Positions 16,837-25,316 of a stretch of 34,913 bases of DNA are shown in pieces. Position 1 is the stretch's first letter, and every line of letters starts with the position of its first letter. Below the pieces are notes generated by a model. It was not told the DNA's origin. It did not search any database and saw only the letters and a program-made list of their open reading frames with translations. The position numbers were made by a program, and so were the translations under genes. Origin of the DNA: Candidatus Rifleibacteriota bacterium (GTDB lineage Bacteria; Vulcanimicrobiota; Xenobia; Xenobiales; Xenobiaceae); the NCBI GenBank assembly GCA_900772775.1, contig CAAGRW010000099.1:1-34913 (forward strand). Reading direction: 5' to 3'.

Positions 16837-19524
16837 TTGAGCACAACTATCAATTCCGCTCTTACCGACCGTAGCAAACGCTGGGTTGTAGGCATAGACT
16901 TAGGCACTACCAATTCAGCCATGTCTTGTCTTCCTTTGCTGGAAGAAGGCAATTTAGAGAGCGTTTCTATTACACAACGCATTTCCGAAAATCAGATCAG
17001 CCGCTTACCTACTTTACCTAGCTTTCTCTACTTGCCAGGCGAACACGAAATGCCTTTGCATGCTATGGAACTTCCTTGGAACCAAGAGCTAGACTATGCT
17101 GTAGGTGCTTTTGCCCGCACTCAAGGAGCCAAAATTCCCGGCCGTGTAGTTAGTTCTGCAAAATCTTGGTTGGCCCACCGTCGCGCCGAACCGGGAGAGG
17201 CTATTTTGCCTTGGGAAGCTGTCAAAGAAGGGCGTAAAGTCAGTGCTATCGAGGCATCACGTCGTTATTTGGCCCATATGCGCGACTCTTGGGACTACGA
17301 TCATCCAGAACATCCCTTGGCTTTGCAAGAATTAGTGTTAACTGTGCCGGCTTCTTTTGACGAAATAGCCCGAGATTTGACTATAGAAGCAGCCGATCGC
17401 GCCGGTTTGGAAAATGTCACCCTCTTGGAAGAGCCGCAAGCCGCTTTTTATACTTGGTTGTGGCCTAGACGTAAAACTTGGCGCAGCAGCTTGCCAGGCG
17501 TAAATGAAATTTTAATTTGCGATATTGGCGGCGGCACTTGTGACTTTACAGCCATCAAAATTGATGAAGATGGTTTGCGCCGCATAGCCGTAGGCGATCA
17601 CTTAATGTTGGGTGGCGACAATTTAGATATTGCCATAGCCAGATTGTGCGAAGCCAGATTGGGCGTAAAATTAAATTTGTTGCAATGGGGCGTATTACAA
17701 CAGCAATGCCGCCAAGCTAAAGAAAAATTACTTGGCGCCAACCCTCCCGAATTGTGTTCAGTTATTACTCCCGGTATTGGCTCCAAGCTCATCGACAGCG
17801 CTTTACAAACAGAAGTTAGCCGCCAAGAAATTCAAGATTTAATTTTAAATGGCTTTTTCCCTGAAGTTCCCTTTGATGAGCCAATATCTAACGAACACAA
17901 AGTTGGTTTACAACAATGGGGGTTGCCCTATGCTAGCGATCCTATAGTTCCCCACTATTTGTCATCATTTATGCGCACTCATAATTTGAAGCCGCAAGCG
18001 GTTTTATTTAACGGTGGCGCCTGTCGTCCTCAAGCCATTAAGCAGCGCATTTGTAAGATCTTAAACAATTGGCTGGGCTACGAAATACAAGTTTTGGAAA
18101 ATGAAGCAGAGGATCTGGCTGTAGCCCACGGCGCTTGCGCTTTTGGTTGGCTCAAGCGTCATGGCCAAGAGCGCATAAAAGGCGGCATTGCCCGTTCGTA
18201 TTATTTGGGTGTGGGAGACGATAAGGCTCTTTGTGTTATTCGGCGCAATCAAGATGAAGGCGAACGTCAAGAAGTTGACGGCATGGAGTTGAAACTCAGA
18301 GTAGGTTCCCCAGCGGCATTTCCACTTTTTGCCTCAGCCGAACGTCCTCAAGATATGGTAGGCCAAGTAGTCGAGCAAGAATTACTTAAACCTTTGGGCA
18401 CTTTAGAGACGGTGGCCGCAGGCAGTAAAGGCGAAAGTGAAGTAGCTGTCCATTTGGCTGCGCAAGTAACTGAAATTGGTACTATGGCTCTTTGGGCCAC
18501 TTCTTTAGATGGCTCGCGCAATTGGTCTTTGCAATTGCCTTTACGCGGACGCAGACAGAAAAAAGCCTCTTTGGACGTTGCCCCTAAGTTGGTCGACAAA
18601 GCCAAAAAACTCATAAACTATACTTTCAGTACCAAAGCCAACAAATTGCGAGATACAGATATAAGACCCAGAGCTTTACTGGGCTTTTTAGAAGCTTCTC
18701 TGGGTAAGCGCACTGCCTGGCCTTCCAACTTAAACAGAAGTTTGTGGGAAGCTTTTTGGCTTTGCGCCGATAAGCGCCGCTCTTGTGCCGAATACGAAGC
18801 GGCTTGGTTTAATGGAGCCGGCTTCTTATTGCGCCCCGGCTTGGGTGCACCTTTGGATAAATGGCGCCTCGAGCAAATGCAAAAACTGCTGCCGGAGTGG
18901 ATGCAATTTTCTCAAGATGAAAATGTACGCCGCGAGTTTTGGGTTTTCTGGCGCCGTTTGTCCGCAGGTTTAGAAGCCGCTGCCCAAACCAGCTTGTGGG
19001 CCAACCTGGCTCCCCGCCTTATTCCCGGACGCAAGCATATAAAAAGCCGCCTCAAACAGCTATTGCCAGCCGAAAAAGTCGAAGTTATGCGCCTAGCTGT
19101 CAGTTTAGAGCGCATACCAATGTCGGAAAAAGAAACTTTAGCTGAAACTATTTTCCAAGACTTTAAAGTGCGCCCAGATACGGTCTGGCAACTCTCTCGT
19201 TTGGGAGCCAGACGCCTTATGGGAGCCGGCCCGCAACACGTTATGGCCGCCGAACTTGTAGAAACTTGGGTAGAAAAAATTCTCAGCGCCAAGTGGTCTG
19301 ACAGCCGTTCTATTGGCTTAGCGACAGCCGAAATGGCCCGTTACACCAATAATCGCGCTTTAGACTTAAATAAAAAGTTGCGCGAACGACTGGCCGAACG
19401 ACTGGAGCGTGAAAAATTGCCCCAAGCAGCCCAACGTGTGCTTTGCTTATGCGAAGAAGAGGACGAAGCAGCCTCCGTCCTCTTCGGTGAAGATTTGCCT
19501 ATGGGCTTGCGCTTAGACGTCTAA
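16837..19524 (+). CDS. large Hsp70-family protein (DUF3731-type C-terminus)
   Basis: 895 residues. GAAGGAG at 16824-16830 is 6 nt before the TTG at 16837 (TTG-AGC-ACA), which is preferred to the TTG at 16822 that would contain the ribosome site. The ATPase domain shows phosphate 1 loop GIDLGTTNSA (19-28), connect 1 VPASFDEIARDLTIEAADRAG, phosphate 2 loop CDIGGGTCDFTA and adenosine loop FNGGACRPQ. After about residue 480 there is no DnaK-type substrate-binding domain but about 400 residues that are Trp- and Arg-rich and helical, resembling DUF3731 proteins recalled from other bacteria. Client and partners are unknown; no DnaJ or GrpE gene is adjacent. Its 3' end overlaps the convergent histidine kinase gene by 12 bp. 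Confidence 0.85.
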   Translation: MSTTINSALTDRSKRWVVGIDLGTTNSAMSCLPLLEEGNLESVSITQRISENQISRLPTLPSFLYLPGEHEMPLHAMELPWNQELDYAVGAFARTQGAKIPGRVVSSAKSWLAHRRAEPGEAILPWEAVKEGRKVSAIEASRRYLAHMRDSWDYDHPEHPLALQELVLTVPASFDEIARDLTIEAADRAGLENVTLLEEPQAAFYTWLWPRRKTWRSSLPGVNEILICDIGGGTCDFTAIKIDEDGLRRIAVGDHLMLGGDNLDIAIARLCEARLGVKLNLLQWGVLQQQCRQAKEKLLGANPPELCSVITPGIGSKLIDSALQTEVSRQEIQDLILNGFFPEVPFDEPISNEHKVGLQQWGLPYASDPIVPHYLSSFMRTHNLKPQAVLFNGGACRPQAIKQRICKILNNWLGYEIQVLENEAEDLAVAHGACAFGWLKRHGQERIKGGIARSYYLGVGDDKALCVIRRNQDEGERQEVDGMELKLRVGSPAAFPLFASAERPQDMVGQVVEQELLKPLGTLETVAAGSKGESEVAVHLAAQVTEIGTMALWATSLDGSRNWSLQLPLRGRRQKKASLDVAPKLVDKAKKLINYTFSTKANKLRDTDIRPRALLGFLEASLGKRTAWPSNLNRSLWEAFWLCADKRRSCAEYEAAWFNGAGFLLRPGLGAPLDKWRLEQMQKLLPEWMQFSQDENVRREFWVFWRRLSAGLEAAAQTSLWANLAPRLIPGRKHIKSRLKQLLPAEKVEVMRLAVSLERIPMSEKETLAETIFQDFKVRPDTVWQLSRLGARRLMGAGPQHVMAAELVETWVEKILSAKWSDSRSIGLATAEMARYTNNRALDLNKKLRERLAERLEREKLPQAAQRVLCLCEEEDEAASVLFGEDLPMGLRLDV

Positions 19525-19525
19525 G
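19512..19525. other. perfect palindrome encoding Leu-Asp-Val-stop on both strands
   Basis: CTTAGACGTCTAAG is a 14-bp perfect palindrome. Its central 12 bp, TTAGACGTCTAA, is the last four codons of the Hsp70 gene and, on the other strand, the last four codons of the histidine kinase gene, so both proteins end in Leu-Asp-Val. Confidence 0.95.
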
Positions 19526-21312
19526 TCTTTAGCTGACATCAGCGGCAGTGTGATAGTCACTTGAGTACCTTGGCCCACTTTACTATCAAATTTGACACTG
19601 CCGCCATGACGTTTCACGATAGCTTCGGTAATGGGAATACCTAAGCCAGTACCGCCGCTAATGCGATCGCGTCCAGTATCTACTCTGTAAAAGCGTTTAC
19701 CCAAATTGGCCAAGTGTTCAGGAGAGATACCACAGCCCTCGTCTGTAACTACGATCTTTACATCATTATCAGTAACTTGAGCTGCTACTTTTACTTGTTT
19801 TTCTTTGGGCGTATGGCGCAAAGCATTGTCAATAATATTGCGTACGGCTCTAGTCAAAGCTGAAGCGTCACCTAAAATCCACACGTCGCGACCGGTCTCA
19901 ATTTCGACAGGATGTTCCATAGCTTCACTCAAGGAAGCTCCTACAGCATTTTTTACTACTTCATTGACACTAACAGGATCGGCTACCCTACGCTGAGACA
20001 ACTCTTGGTTGCGCGATAAAGTCAGTAAATCGAGCACCAAATGCTCCATGCGACTGAGCTCTTTGTCGATAGTAGATACGGTGCTCTGTACTTTATCCAA
20101 AACTTTAGCATCTTCCAATTTAAGTTTAAGTACATGCACAGCTCCCATTAAACTAGTTAAGGGCGTTTTTAATTCGTGGGAAGCGTCACCAATAAAACGC
20201 TGCTGCTCCAAAAAAGCTTCTTGCAAAGCGTCCAACATATGGTCGAAGGTGTTGGCCATAACGAATATTTCGTTGCGGCCTTCGCCCAAATTGACTCGAG
20301 CGCTTAGGTCGCCAGCTTCTAACTTTTTAGCTACTCCGACAACTTTTTGCAAAGGAGTTGTCAACACTCTAGCTGTACAAATGCCTGCTACCGATACGAG
20401 CAAAGCCAAAATAATTGATCCGATAGCGAAAAGACGATGAGCCATTCTTATAGCTCTATCGGCAAAATTCCATGGGACGGCAGCTTCTATATAGCCAATA
20501 AGCTTATCCCCTTCGGTAATGGGACAAAGCATAATTTGAAAATTAGGCGCATCTACATAAACTAAATTGAAAGGGCCAAAATGGGGAGGCGGCGGCATCA
20601 TCTCATTTACGCCACGTTTATCACTAGAAAGCCAAAGCAACAAATAATGGAGTAAACCGTTGCGTCTAGGCAATTTGGAAGGCCCGTAGTAAGTAAAACC
20701 AGCTTCCTTAATAATAGACTGAGAATAAGCCATAGTTTCAGAAGCGTTATCCAGCCCGCAACGTCCAGTTTTATCTGAAATTTGTAAGCGCCGCCAATTT
20801 TCACTTAAAAAAGAGAACATGGCGCGACTAGGCACTTGAGGAAGTTGATCCTTACCTTCAAAGTGTACAAAAGGCGACTCAGAAGAGGCTATTTTGCGAC
20901 CTTGTAAATCGTAAATACGCACATAGCTGCAATTGCGTCCTATCGCTTCAGCCATCTTCTGATAATTGCCCTGAAACTGAGCTAAACGCAAAGTTCTGGG
21001 CTTAGGCTTACGACGTGGTGGTATATTTTCTCTATCTCCTCCACCAGAGCACATTTCATTAAATTTGTGCCAAAATCCGGGGTCAGGTCTCTTATGATGC
21101 AAACGCTCACGCTCAGCATCTAGGATCATTTTTACATTGTCTTTATCATCTTCAGCAAAATAATAAAGAATAGTGTATAAAGATCTGGCTCCTTCATTCC
21201 ACACTACACTGTCTATAGCAAAGCAAATAAACAAACCGGAACAAAAAATAGCCAGTGATAAAATAGTTACAAAAGACAGAGAAATCAGTACCGATAAAGA
21301 AACTCTGCGCAT
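19513..21312 (-). CDS. sensor histidine kinase
   Basis: 599 residues. TM1 is about 7-33, a 260-residue extracytoplasmic sensor follows, then TM2 (about 293-315), HAMP (316-368), HisKA with phosphorylated His379 in FIGDASHELKTPLTSLMG, and a HATPase_c domain with N box NIIDNALRH, G1 DEGCGIS and G2 GGTGLGI. The sensor domain is not a recognised type; it is Pro-rich in two patches (98-106, 240-246). The gene lies 28 bp after the response regulator gene and both probably share a promoter, the usual pairing. It ends inside the last codons of the convergent Hsp70 gene. Signal unknown. A GGAGAGG site lies 11 nt before the ATG. Confidence 0.93.
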   Translation of the reverse strand: MRRVSLSVLISLSFVTILSLAIFCSGLFICFAIDSVVWNEGARSLYTILYYFAEDDKDNVKMILDAERERLHHKRPDPGFWHKFNEMCSGGGDRENIPPRRKPKPRTLRLAQFQGNYQKMAEAIGRNCSYVRIYDLQGRKIASSESPFVHFEGKDQLPQVPSRAMFSFLSENWRRLQISDKTGRCGLDNASETMAYSQSIIKEAGFTYYGPSKLPRRNGLLHYLLLWLSSDKRGVNEMMPPPPHFGPFNLVYVDAPNFQIMLCPITEGDKLIGYIEAAVPWNFADRAIRMAHRLFAIGSIILALLVSVAGICTARVLTTPLQKVVGVAKKLEAGDLSARVNLGEGRNEIFVMANTFDHMLDALQEAFLEQQRFIGDASHELKTPLTSLMGAVHVLKLKLEDAKVLDKVQSTVSTIDKELSRMEHLVLDLLTLSRNQELSQRRVADPVSVNEVVKNAVGASLSEAMEHPVEIETGRDVWILGDASALTRAVRNIIDNALRHTPKEKQVKVAAQVTDNDVKIVVTDEGCGISPEHLANLGKRFYRVDTGRDRISGGTGLGIPITEAIVKRHGGSVKFDSKVGQGTQVTITLPLMSAKDLDV

Positions 21313-21340
21313 AATTTCCAGGCCTCTCCTAGCCTACTTT

Positions 21341-22015
21341 CTAGCCTAAAGCGTAACCTACACCACGCACAGTACGCAAAAGGGAACGATTCTCGTCGTC
21401 AAGCTTATTGCGCAAAGCACATATATAAACTTCTACGACGTTAGTTTCCAAGTCGTCGCTCCATCCCCAAAGTTGTTGCAAAATCTGCTGGCGAGTGAAA
21501 ACTTGACGCGGCTTACTCATAAACATTTCCAGAAGTTCAAATTCGCGCAAAGTCAAATGGAGAGTGCGTCCACCTTTGGTAACGATATGAGAATCAGGAT
21601 CTAAAATAATATCTTCATATTCTAAGAAATTGACTTTGCGTCCCTTACTGCGACGCAATAAAGCCCTAACTCTAGCCATCAATTCAGCGAAATGGAAAGG
21701 CTTGGCTAAATAATCATCACCACCATTATCCAATCCTTCTACCATATCTTCAAGTTGGTCTTTGGCACTTAAAAACAAAATAGGCACATCGGCAATACTG
21801 CGTATACCTTTGCATACTTCCAAACCAGAAATATCCGGCAACATAATGTCTAAAATAACCAAGTCAGGGTGGTTTTCTTTGTATTTTTTCAAAGCCTCAC
21901 TGCCGGTAGCTGCCGTGATAGTTCGATAAGATTCGTGCTCCAAAGTATAAGTTACCGACTCGCGAATCGACTCTTCGTCATCAACGACTAACACCAAAGG
22001 CTGCTGAGTTGCCAT
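21341..22015 (-). CDS. OmpR/PhoB-type response regulator
   Basis: 224 residues. The receiver domain has the acidic pair in VVDDEES (residues 12-13), phospho-acceptor Asp56 in LVILDIMLP and Lys105 in LAKPF. The C-terminal winged-helix domain (about 130-224) has LTLREFELLEMFM and the recognition helix region NVVEVYICALRNKL, ending RTVRGVGYALG. It binds DNA when phosphorylated by the downstream kinase. AGGAGGG precedes the ATG by 7 nt. It is first in a two-gene unit with the kinase; targets are unknown. Confidence 0.95.
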   Translation of the reverse strand: MATQQPLVLVVDDEESIRESVTYTLEHESYRTITAATGSEALKKYKENHPDLVILDIMLPDISGLEVCKGIRSIADVPILFLSAKDQLEDMVEGLDNGGDDYLAKPFHFAELMARVRALLRRSKGRKVNFLEYEDIILDPDSHIVTKGGRTLHLTLREFELLEMFMSKPRQVFTRQQILQQLWGWSDDLETNVVEVYICALRNKLDDENRSLLRTVRGVGYALG

Positions 22016-22062
22016 AATGCTCCCTCCTAAAAAACGAAATAACCCCTTAAATATCTGTCCAT

Positions 22063-22068
22063 ATTATA
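22063..22068 (-). promoter_or_regulatory. candidate -10 of the two-component operon
   Basis: The minus strand reads TATAAT 48 bp before the response regulator ATG. No TTGACA-like -35 sits at 16-18 bp, so activator-dependent transcription is possible. The surrounding DNA is AT-rich, so the match may be chance. Confidence 0.35.
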
Positions 22069-22122
22069 AAGAATTTTTCTTTATTTTTCTCCTTATCAAG
22101 TGGCTAAAGGTTAAAGATAAGC

Positions 22123-22162
22123 TAAAAAAAAGAGCAATTTTGCCTAAAACAAAAATGCTCTT
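22123..22162 (-). terminator. rho-independent terminator after thiI
   Basis: On the minus strand AAGAGCATTTTTG (from 22162) pairs with CAAAATTGCTCTT (ending 22130), with one internal mismatch, followed by a run of T to about 22124. It starts 25 bp after the thiI stop and closes the four-gene minus-strand unit. Confidence 0.85.
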
Positions 22163-22187
22163 CAGTCTCAATTTATAGATTTAGATG

Positions 22188-23441
22188 CTATTCTTGGCCT
22201 AAATCCAGAGGGCAGCCCCATTCTCCATCTTTATAGACAGGAGCTTGCAATTGAGTATGTTCAACTTCTTTGCCATTCCAACGCAATTCCAAAATTTCGG
22301 CCTTTTCGACAGCTTCAGCCTCCAATTCTGTTAATTCCATATGGCTCTCTAATTCTAAAACTTCGCGTAATCTGGCTTTAGTGCAAGGGTGCTTACTGAG
22401 CATTAAGGAGCAACAATCTTCGTAGGGACGGGCAGAAAGCTCATAGGTACCAATATTGCGAGCAATTTTTAAAATATCTTCTTTATCGGTTCCGACTAAA
22501 GGACGCAACATAGGCATTTTTGCCGCTTCGTCAATTACTCTCATGTTGGTAAGCGTCTGAGAAGCCACTTGTCCTAAGCTTTCTCCAGTCAGCAAAGCCT
22601 GAGCTCCTTCGCGTTCGGCTACCAAAGAAGCAATACGCACCATAGAGCGACGATATAAGATCATGCGCAAGTCAGCCGGAGTCATGCTCAGCAATTCTTC
22701 TTGCACCGGCGCAAAACTGACCAAATAAAGTTTAGTTTTGTACTGGAAACGAGTTAAAATATCGGCCAATAGAGTGCAATTTTCTAAACTGGCTTTATTG
22801 GTAAATGGATAAGAATGGAAGTGGCACATAATTACATCGGCACCACGCTTCATCATATTCCAACAAGCTACCGGAGAATCGAAGCCGGAACTGAGTAAAC
22901 CAACAATTCTACCGGCAGTACCTACAGGAAGACCTCCCGGCCCCTTAATGCGTTCACCAGAGACTAACACTAAATTGTTGACGATCTCTAAGCGGATGGT
23001 AATATCAGGATTAGTTAGATCAACTTTCATTTCACGGCCAATATCTTTGGCTCTGTCGCCAATATAGCCGCCCACAGTTCTTTCCACTTCTCCGGAGCGC
23101 ATAGGGAAGCTCTTATCGGGACGACGACAGCGCACGGCAAAAGTTTTGCCTTCAGCTTCGCAAAAACACTTCCAAGCCGCCTTCTTCATAGCTTCAAGAT
23201 CTTGAGGAACTTCATACACTAAAGCATAGTTGGCCACCCCAAAAACTCCACCCATGCGGCGGCGCACTTCTTCCAAATCTTCTGAGTCCAAATTGAAAGT
23301 AATACGACCATATAAAGTACGTACGGAAATCTTTCCCATGTCGCGGAAAGTTTTGCGCAAATTGCTAACTAAACGCTTTACAAAAAGATTGCGATTGTTG
23401 CCTTTGAGGGCAATTTCATGATAATGAACGACTATTTGCAT
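22188..23441 (-). CDS. thiI: tRNA 4-thiouridine synthase / thiamine biosynthesis sulfurtransferase ThiI
   Basis: 417 residues, the form without a rhodanese domain. A ferredoxin-like/THUMP N-terminus (about 1-165, starting MQIVVHYHEIALKGNNR) precedes the PP-loop ATPase domain with LLSSGFDSPVACW (usual SGGxDSPV). The conserved Cys-rich segment YEDCCSLMLSKHPCTKARL is present near residue 340. ThiI adenylates U8 of tRNA and inserts sulfur to make s4U; in many bacteria it also serves thiamine synthesis, which needs a rhodanese domain not present here. It is the last gene of the unit; DUF523/TudS is 97 bp upstream, with GC-rich hairpins between. Ribosome site weak. Confidence 0.93.
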   Translation of the reverse strand: MQIVVHYHEIALKGNNRNLFVKRLVSNLRKTFRDMGKISVRTLYGRITFNLDSEDLEEVRRRMGGVFGVANYALVYEVPQDLEAMKKAAWKCFCEAEGKTFAVRCRRPDKSFPMRSGEVERTVGGYIGDRAKDIGREMKVDLTNPDITIRLEIVNNLVLVSGERIKGPGGLPVGTAGRIVGLLSSGFDSPVACWNMMKRGADVIMCHFHSYPFTNKASLENCTLLADILTRFQYKTKLYLVSFAPVQEELLSMTPADLRMILYRRSMVRIASLVAEREGAQALLTGESLGQVASQTLTNMRVIDEAAKMPMLRPLVGTDKEDILKIARNIGTYELSARPYEDCCSLMLSKHPCTKARLREVLELESHMELTELEAEAVEKAEILELRWNGKEVEHTQLQAPVYKDGEWGCPLDLGQE

Positions 23442-23511
23442 TATTTATATTTTCCCAGCTGCAGATTTTTACAGTGAAAATGCTGCCCATACCTCGAATT
23501 TATTTTTTGCT

Positions 23512-23551
23512 GCGCCCCTTATTGGCGCGTTTGGCGGCTTAACCTGCCGCC
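23512..23551 (-). other. two GC-rich hairpins in the DUF523-thiI gap
   Basis: GGCGGC/GCCGCC (23533-23538 with 23546-23551, 7-nt loop) spans the DUF523 stop codon, and GCGCC/GGCGC (23512-23516 with 23524-23528) follows at once. No U-run follows on the minus strand, so they may stop ribosomes or exonuclease rather than RNA polymerase. Confidence 0.5.
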
Positions 23552-24069
23552 TTAACACAAAACCCTTTGGCCTCCAACAAATCACAGGCTACGCCGCGCC
23601 CAGCATGACGCTGTCCATCAGCTCCACCCACGCTGCCGCAGCCGCAGGAAGGGCTATGCTGCTTCAGGATGATAAGTTCCGGCTGCAAAAGCTCGGCCAA
23701 AGCCAACACAGCTTCAGCTCCCGCCCGAAATTGAGCTGTAACATTTTGGCCGCTGCGATTGATAACTTGAGCGCTGTATCCGCAAATAGAACCACCTTCA
23801 GCGCCTCCAGCTAAGCCAGCCGGAACTCTGGGCACAGGCAAACCGCCTTGCATCTCGGGGCAAATAGGCATTGCCTCGTCTGAGCCAAAGCTTTCAAGCA
23901 ATTGGGGATCGGCTTTGGCTTGTCCATCGTATCGGCAAGGCCAGCCTAACAAACAGGCAGAAATCATGATTTTAGGCGGTTTGCTCAAGCTGAGCAAGCG
24001 CTTTTGCTCAGCTTCAAGCTTAGAAAGCAGCTCGTCGTCCTGCGGCTGCGGACACTGGGCAGAAGTCAT
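23539..24069 (-). CDS. DUF523 protein, thiouracil desulfurase (TudS)-type
   Basis: 176 residues. The conserved DUF523 features are all present: SACLLGWPCRYDG (about 37-49), CPEMQGGLPVPR (about 73-84) and ILKQHSPSCGCG (about 132-143), with Cys residues in each that in TudS proteins hold a [4Fe-4S] cluster. TudS releases sulfide from thiouracil; related RudS proteins desulfurate 4-thiouridine in RNA (established knowledge, recalled). The 36 N-terminal residues are a charged extension. A thiI gene lies directly downstream, so a role in turnover of the thionucleosides that ThiI makes is plausible. An AAAGG site precedes the ATG and the lipoprotein stop is 21 bp upstream. It is more GC- and Ala/Gly-rich than its neighbours. 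Confidence 0.85.
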   Translation of the reverse strand: MTSAQCPQPQDDELLSKLEAEQKRLLSLSKPPKIMISACLLGWPCRYDGQAKADPQLLESFGSDEAMPICPEMQGGLPVPRVPAGLAGGAEGGSICGYSAQVINRSGQNVTAQFRAGAEAVLALAELLQPELIILKQHSPSCGCGSVGGADGQRHAGRGVACDLLEAKGFCVKAAG

Positions 24070-24090
24070 TTTTTTTGCCTTTCTGCAGCG

Positions 24091-25299
24091 CTAGATGGCG
24101 CGGCGTACAAATTGGTTGCTCGGCCCCTGGCTGGCGAAGATATAAATATACTTGTCCTGGGCAGCGATACTAAAGCCGGTGCAACCGATCATGGGCTTAA
24201 GCTTTAAAGCTACTTCCGGATTGCTAAACTTGCCGTCTTTAAGGCAAGAATAAATAATAGATTCACCATCTCGGCTTAAGCTAGCTACATGCAAATTGCC
24301 ATTCTTATCCTGGCAAGCTTCCAAAGCAGCTCCTATGGGAGCTTCTCCAGCTGCTGGAGGCGCTGCTGGCACTACTTGCCAGGAGCCGTCTTCCCAGCGA
24401 CGCACTTGGCGGCGGCTTTTGTCATTTTTACTTAAACGAGGCAAATCGTAAACTAAAAGTGGGTTCTTACCAGCATTGTCACAAAGAGAGAAATTTAAAC
24501 CGAATTTGCCGCGTACGATATTGACAGAATCTTCGTTGGTACCAATCAAAGGACGGAGATAGGAACTAAGCAAACTGTGCCCATCGTTCCACACTGTCAC
24601 AAAGCCGCCCTTATTTTCGCCAGCCAGCTCAACTTTATCGCAACCTACACCTTGACGCCCCAAATTGCAAGCTCGAGGACGGTCGCCTCGATATTGCGGA
24701 TCGAAAATAGCCGCCTTTACCATATTATTTTCAGCTGTCCAACCAAAGCACAAGCTAGGCTTGCGTCCACCGACACCGGCAATATCGATATCGCTACCTC
24801 CGCCAGCTCCGGAAAGCACAAAACTGTCACAAACAGCAGGTTTACTAAAGCTCCAACCACTATCGCTAGAATAGGAGTACATTACTTCAAAAGCATTTTC
24901 ACTCTGTTCTACTATGTTGTGCAAGAACAATATGCCAACACTATATTTTGCAGTAGCGGCAGCTACTTTGCGCACACCAGCTAAGTTGGCGCCAAAGAAA
25001 GGAGCTTTGATAGTTGTCCATTTGTTGCCAGATTCAAAGACTGAGAAGCTAAATTCCGGAGCTTTTACAGCGCTGGTGGTACTAGACCAACCAAAAAAGA
25101 CTTGCAAACGCTTATAAGTGAGCAACTGCGGATCGACAACTAAACCGCCTCCGGTATCGGGAGTTTCCAACGACTGCCAGCTAGATGAAGATGCCCAGCT
25201 CTCTTTTGTCTGAGCGCAGCCCAACACGATACCTCCGACACACGCCAAACAAGCTAAGCCGACAGCTGTCGACCGATAAAAGTTTTGACTAAAATTCAC
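24091..25299 (-). CDS. lipoprotein with sialidase-like (BNR/Asp-box) beta-propeller features
   Basis: 402 residues with a GTG start fixed by GGAGGA 9 nt upstream. A hydrophobic signal ending VLGC at Cys28 is a lipobox, so the mature protein is probably lipid-anchored. The rest is beta-rich with repeated aromatic strands. SSDSGWSFSKP resembles an Asp-box (SxDxGxxW) of sialidases and related propellers, but no catalytic Arg triad or Asp/Glu/Tyr set could be assigned, so an enzyme is not claimed. The gene begins 17 bp after the M16 peptidase stop and ends 21 bp before DUF523, so all four genes are likely co-transcribed. Function unknown; a surface or periplasmic binding protein is a guess. Confidence 0.7.
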   Translation of the reverse strand: MNFSQNFYRSTAVGLACLACVGGIVLGCAQTKESWASSSSWQSLETPDTGGGLVVDPQLLTYKRLQVFFGWSSTTSAVKAPEFSFSVFESGNKWTTIKAPFFGANLAGVRKVAAATAKYSVGILFLHNIVEQSENAFEVMYSYSSDSGWSFSKPAVCDSFVLSGAGGGSDIDIAGVGGRKPSLCFGWTAENNMVKAAIFDPQYRGDRPRACNLGRQGVGCDKVELAGENKGGFVTVWNDGHSLLSSYLRPLIGTNEDSVNIVRGKFGLNFSLCDNAGKNPLLVYDLPRLSKNDKSRRQVRRWEDGSWQVVPAAPPAAGEAPIGAALEACQDKNGNLHVASLSRDGESIIYSCLKDGKFSNPEVALKLKPMIGCTGFSIAAQDKYIYIFASQGPSNQFVRRAI

Positions 25300-25316
25300 G
25301 GCAGCTTTTCCTCCGA

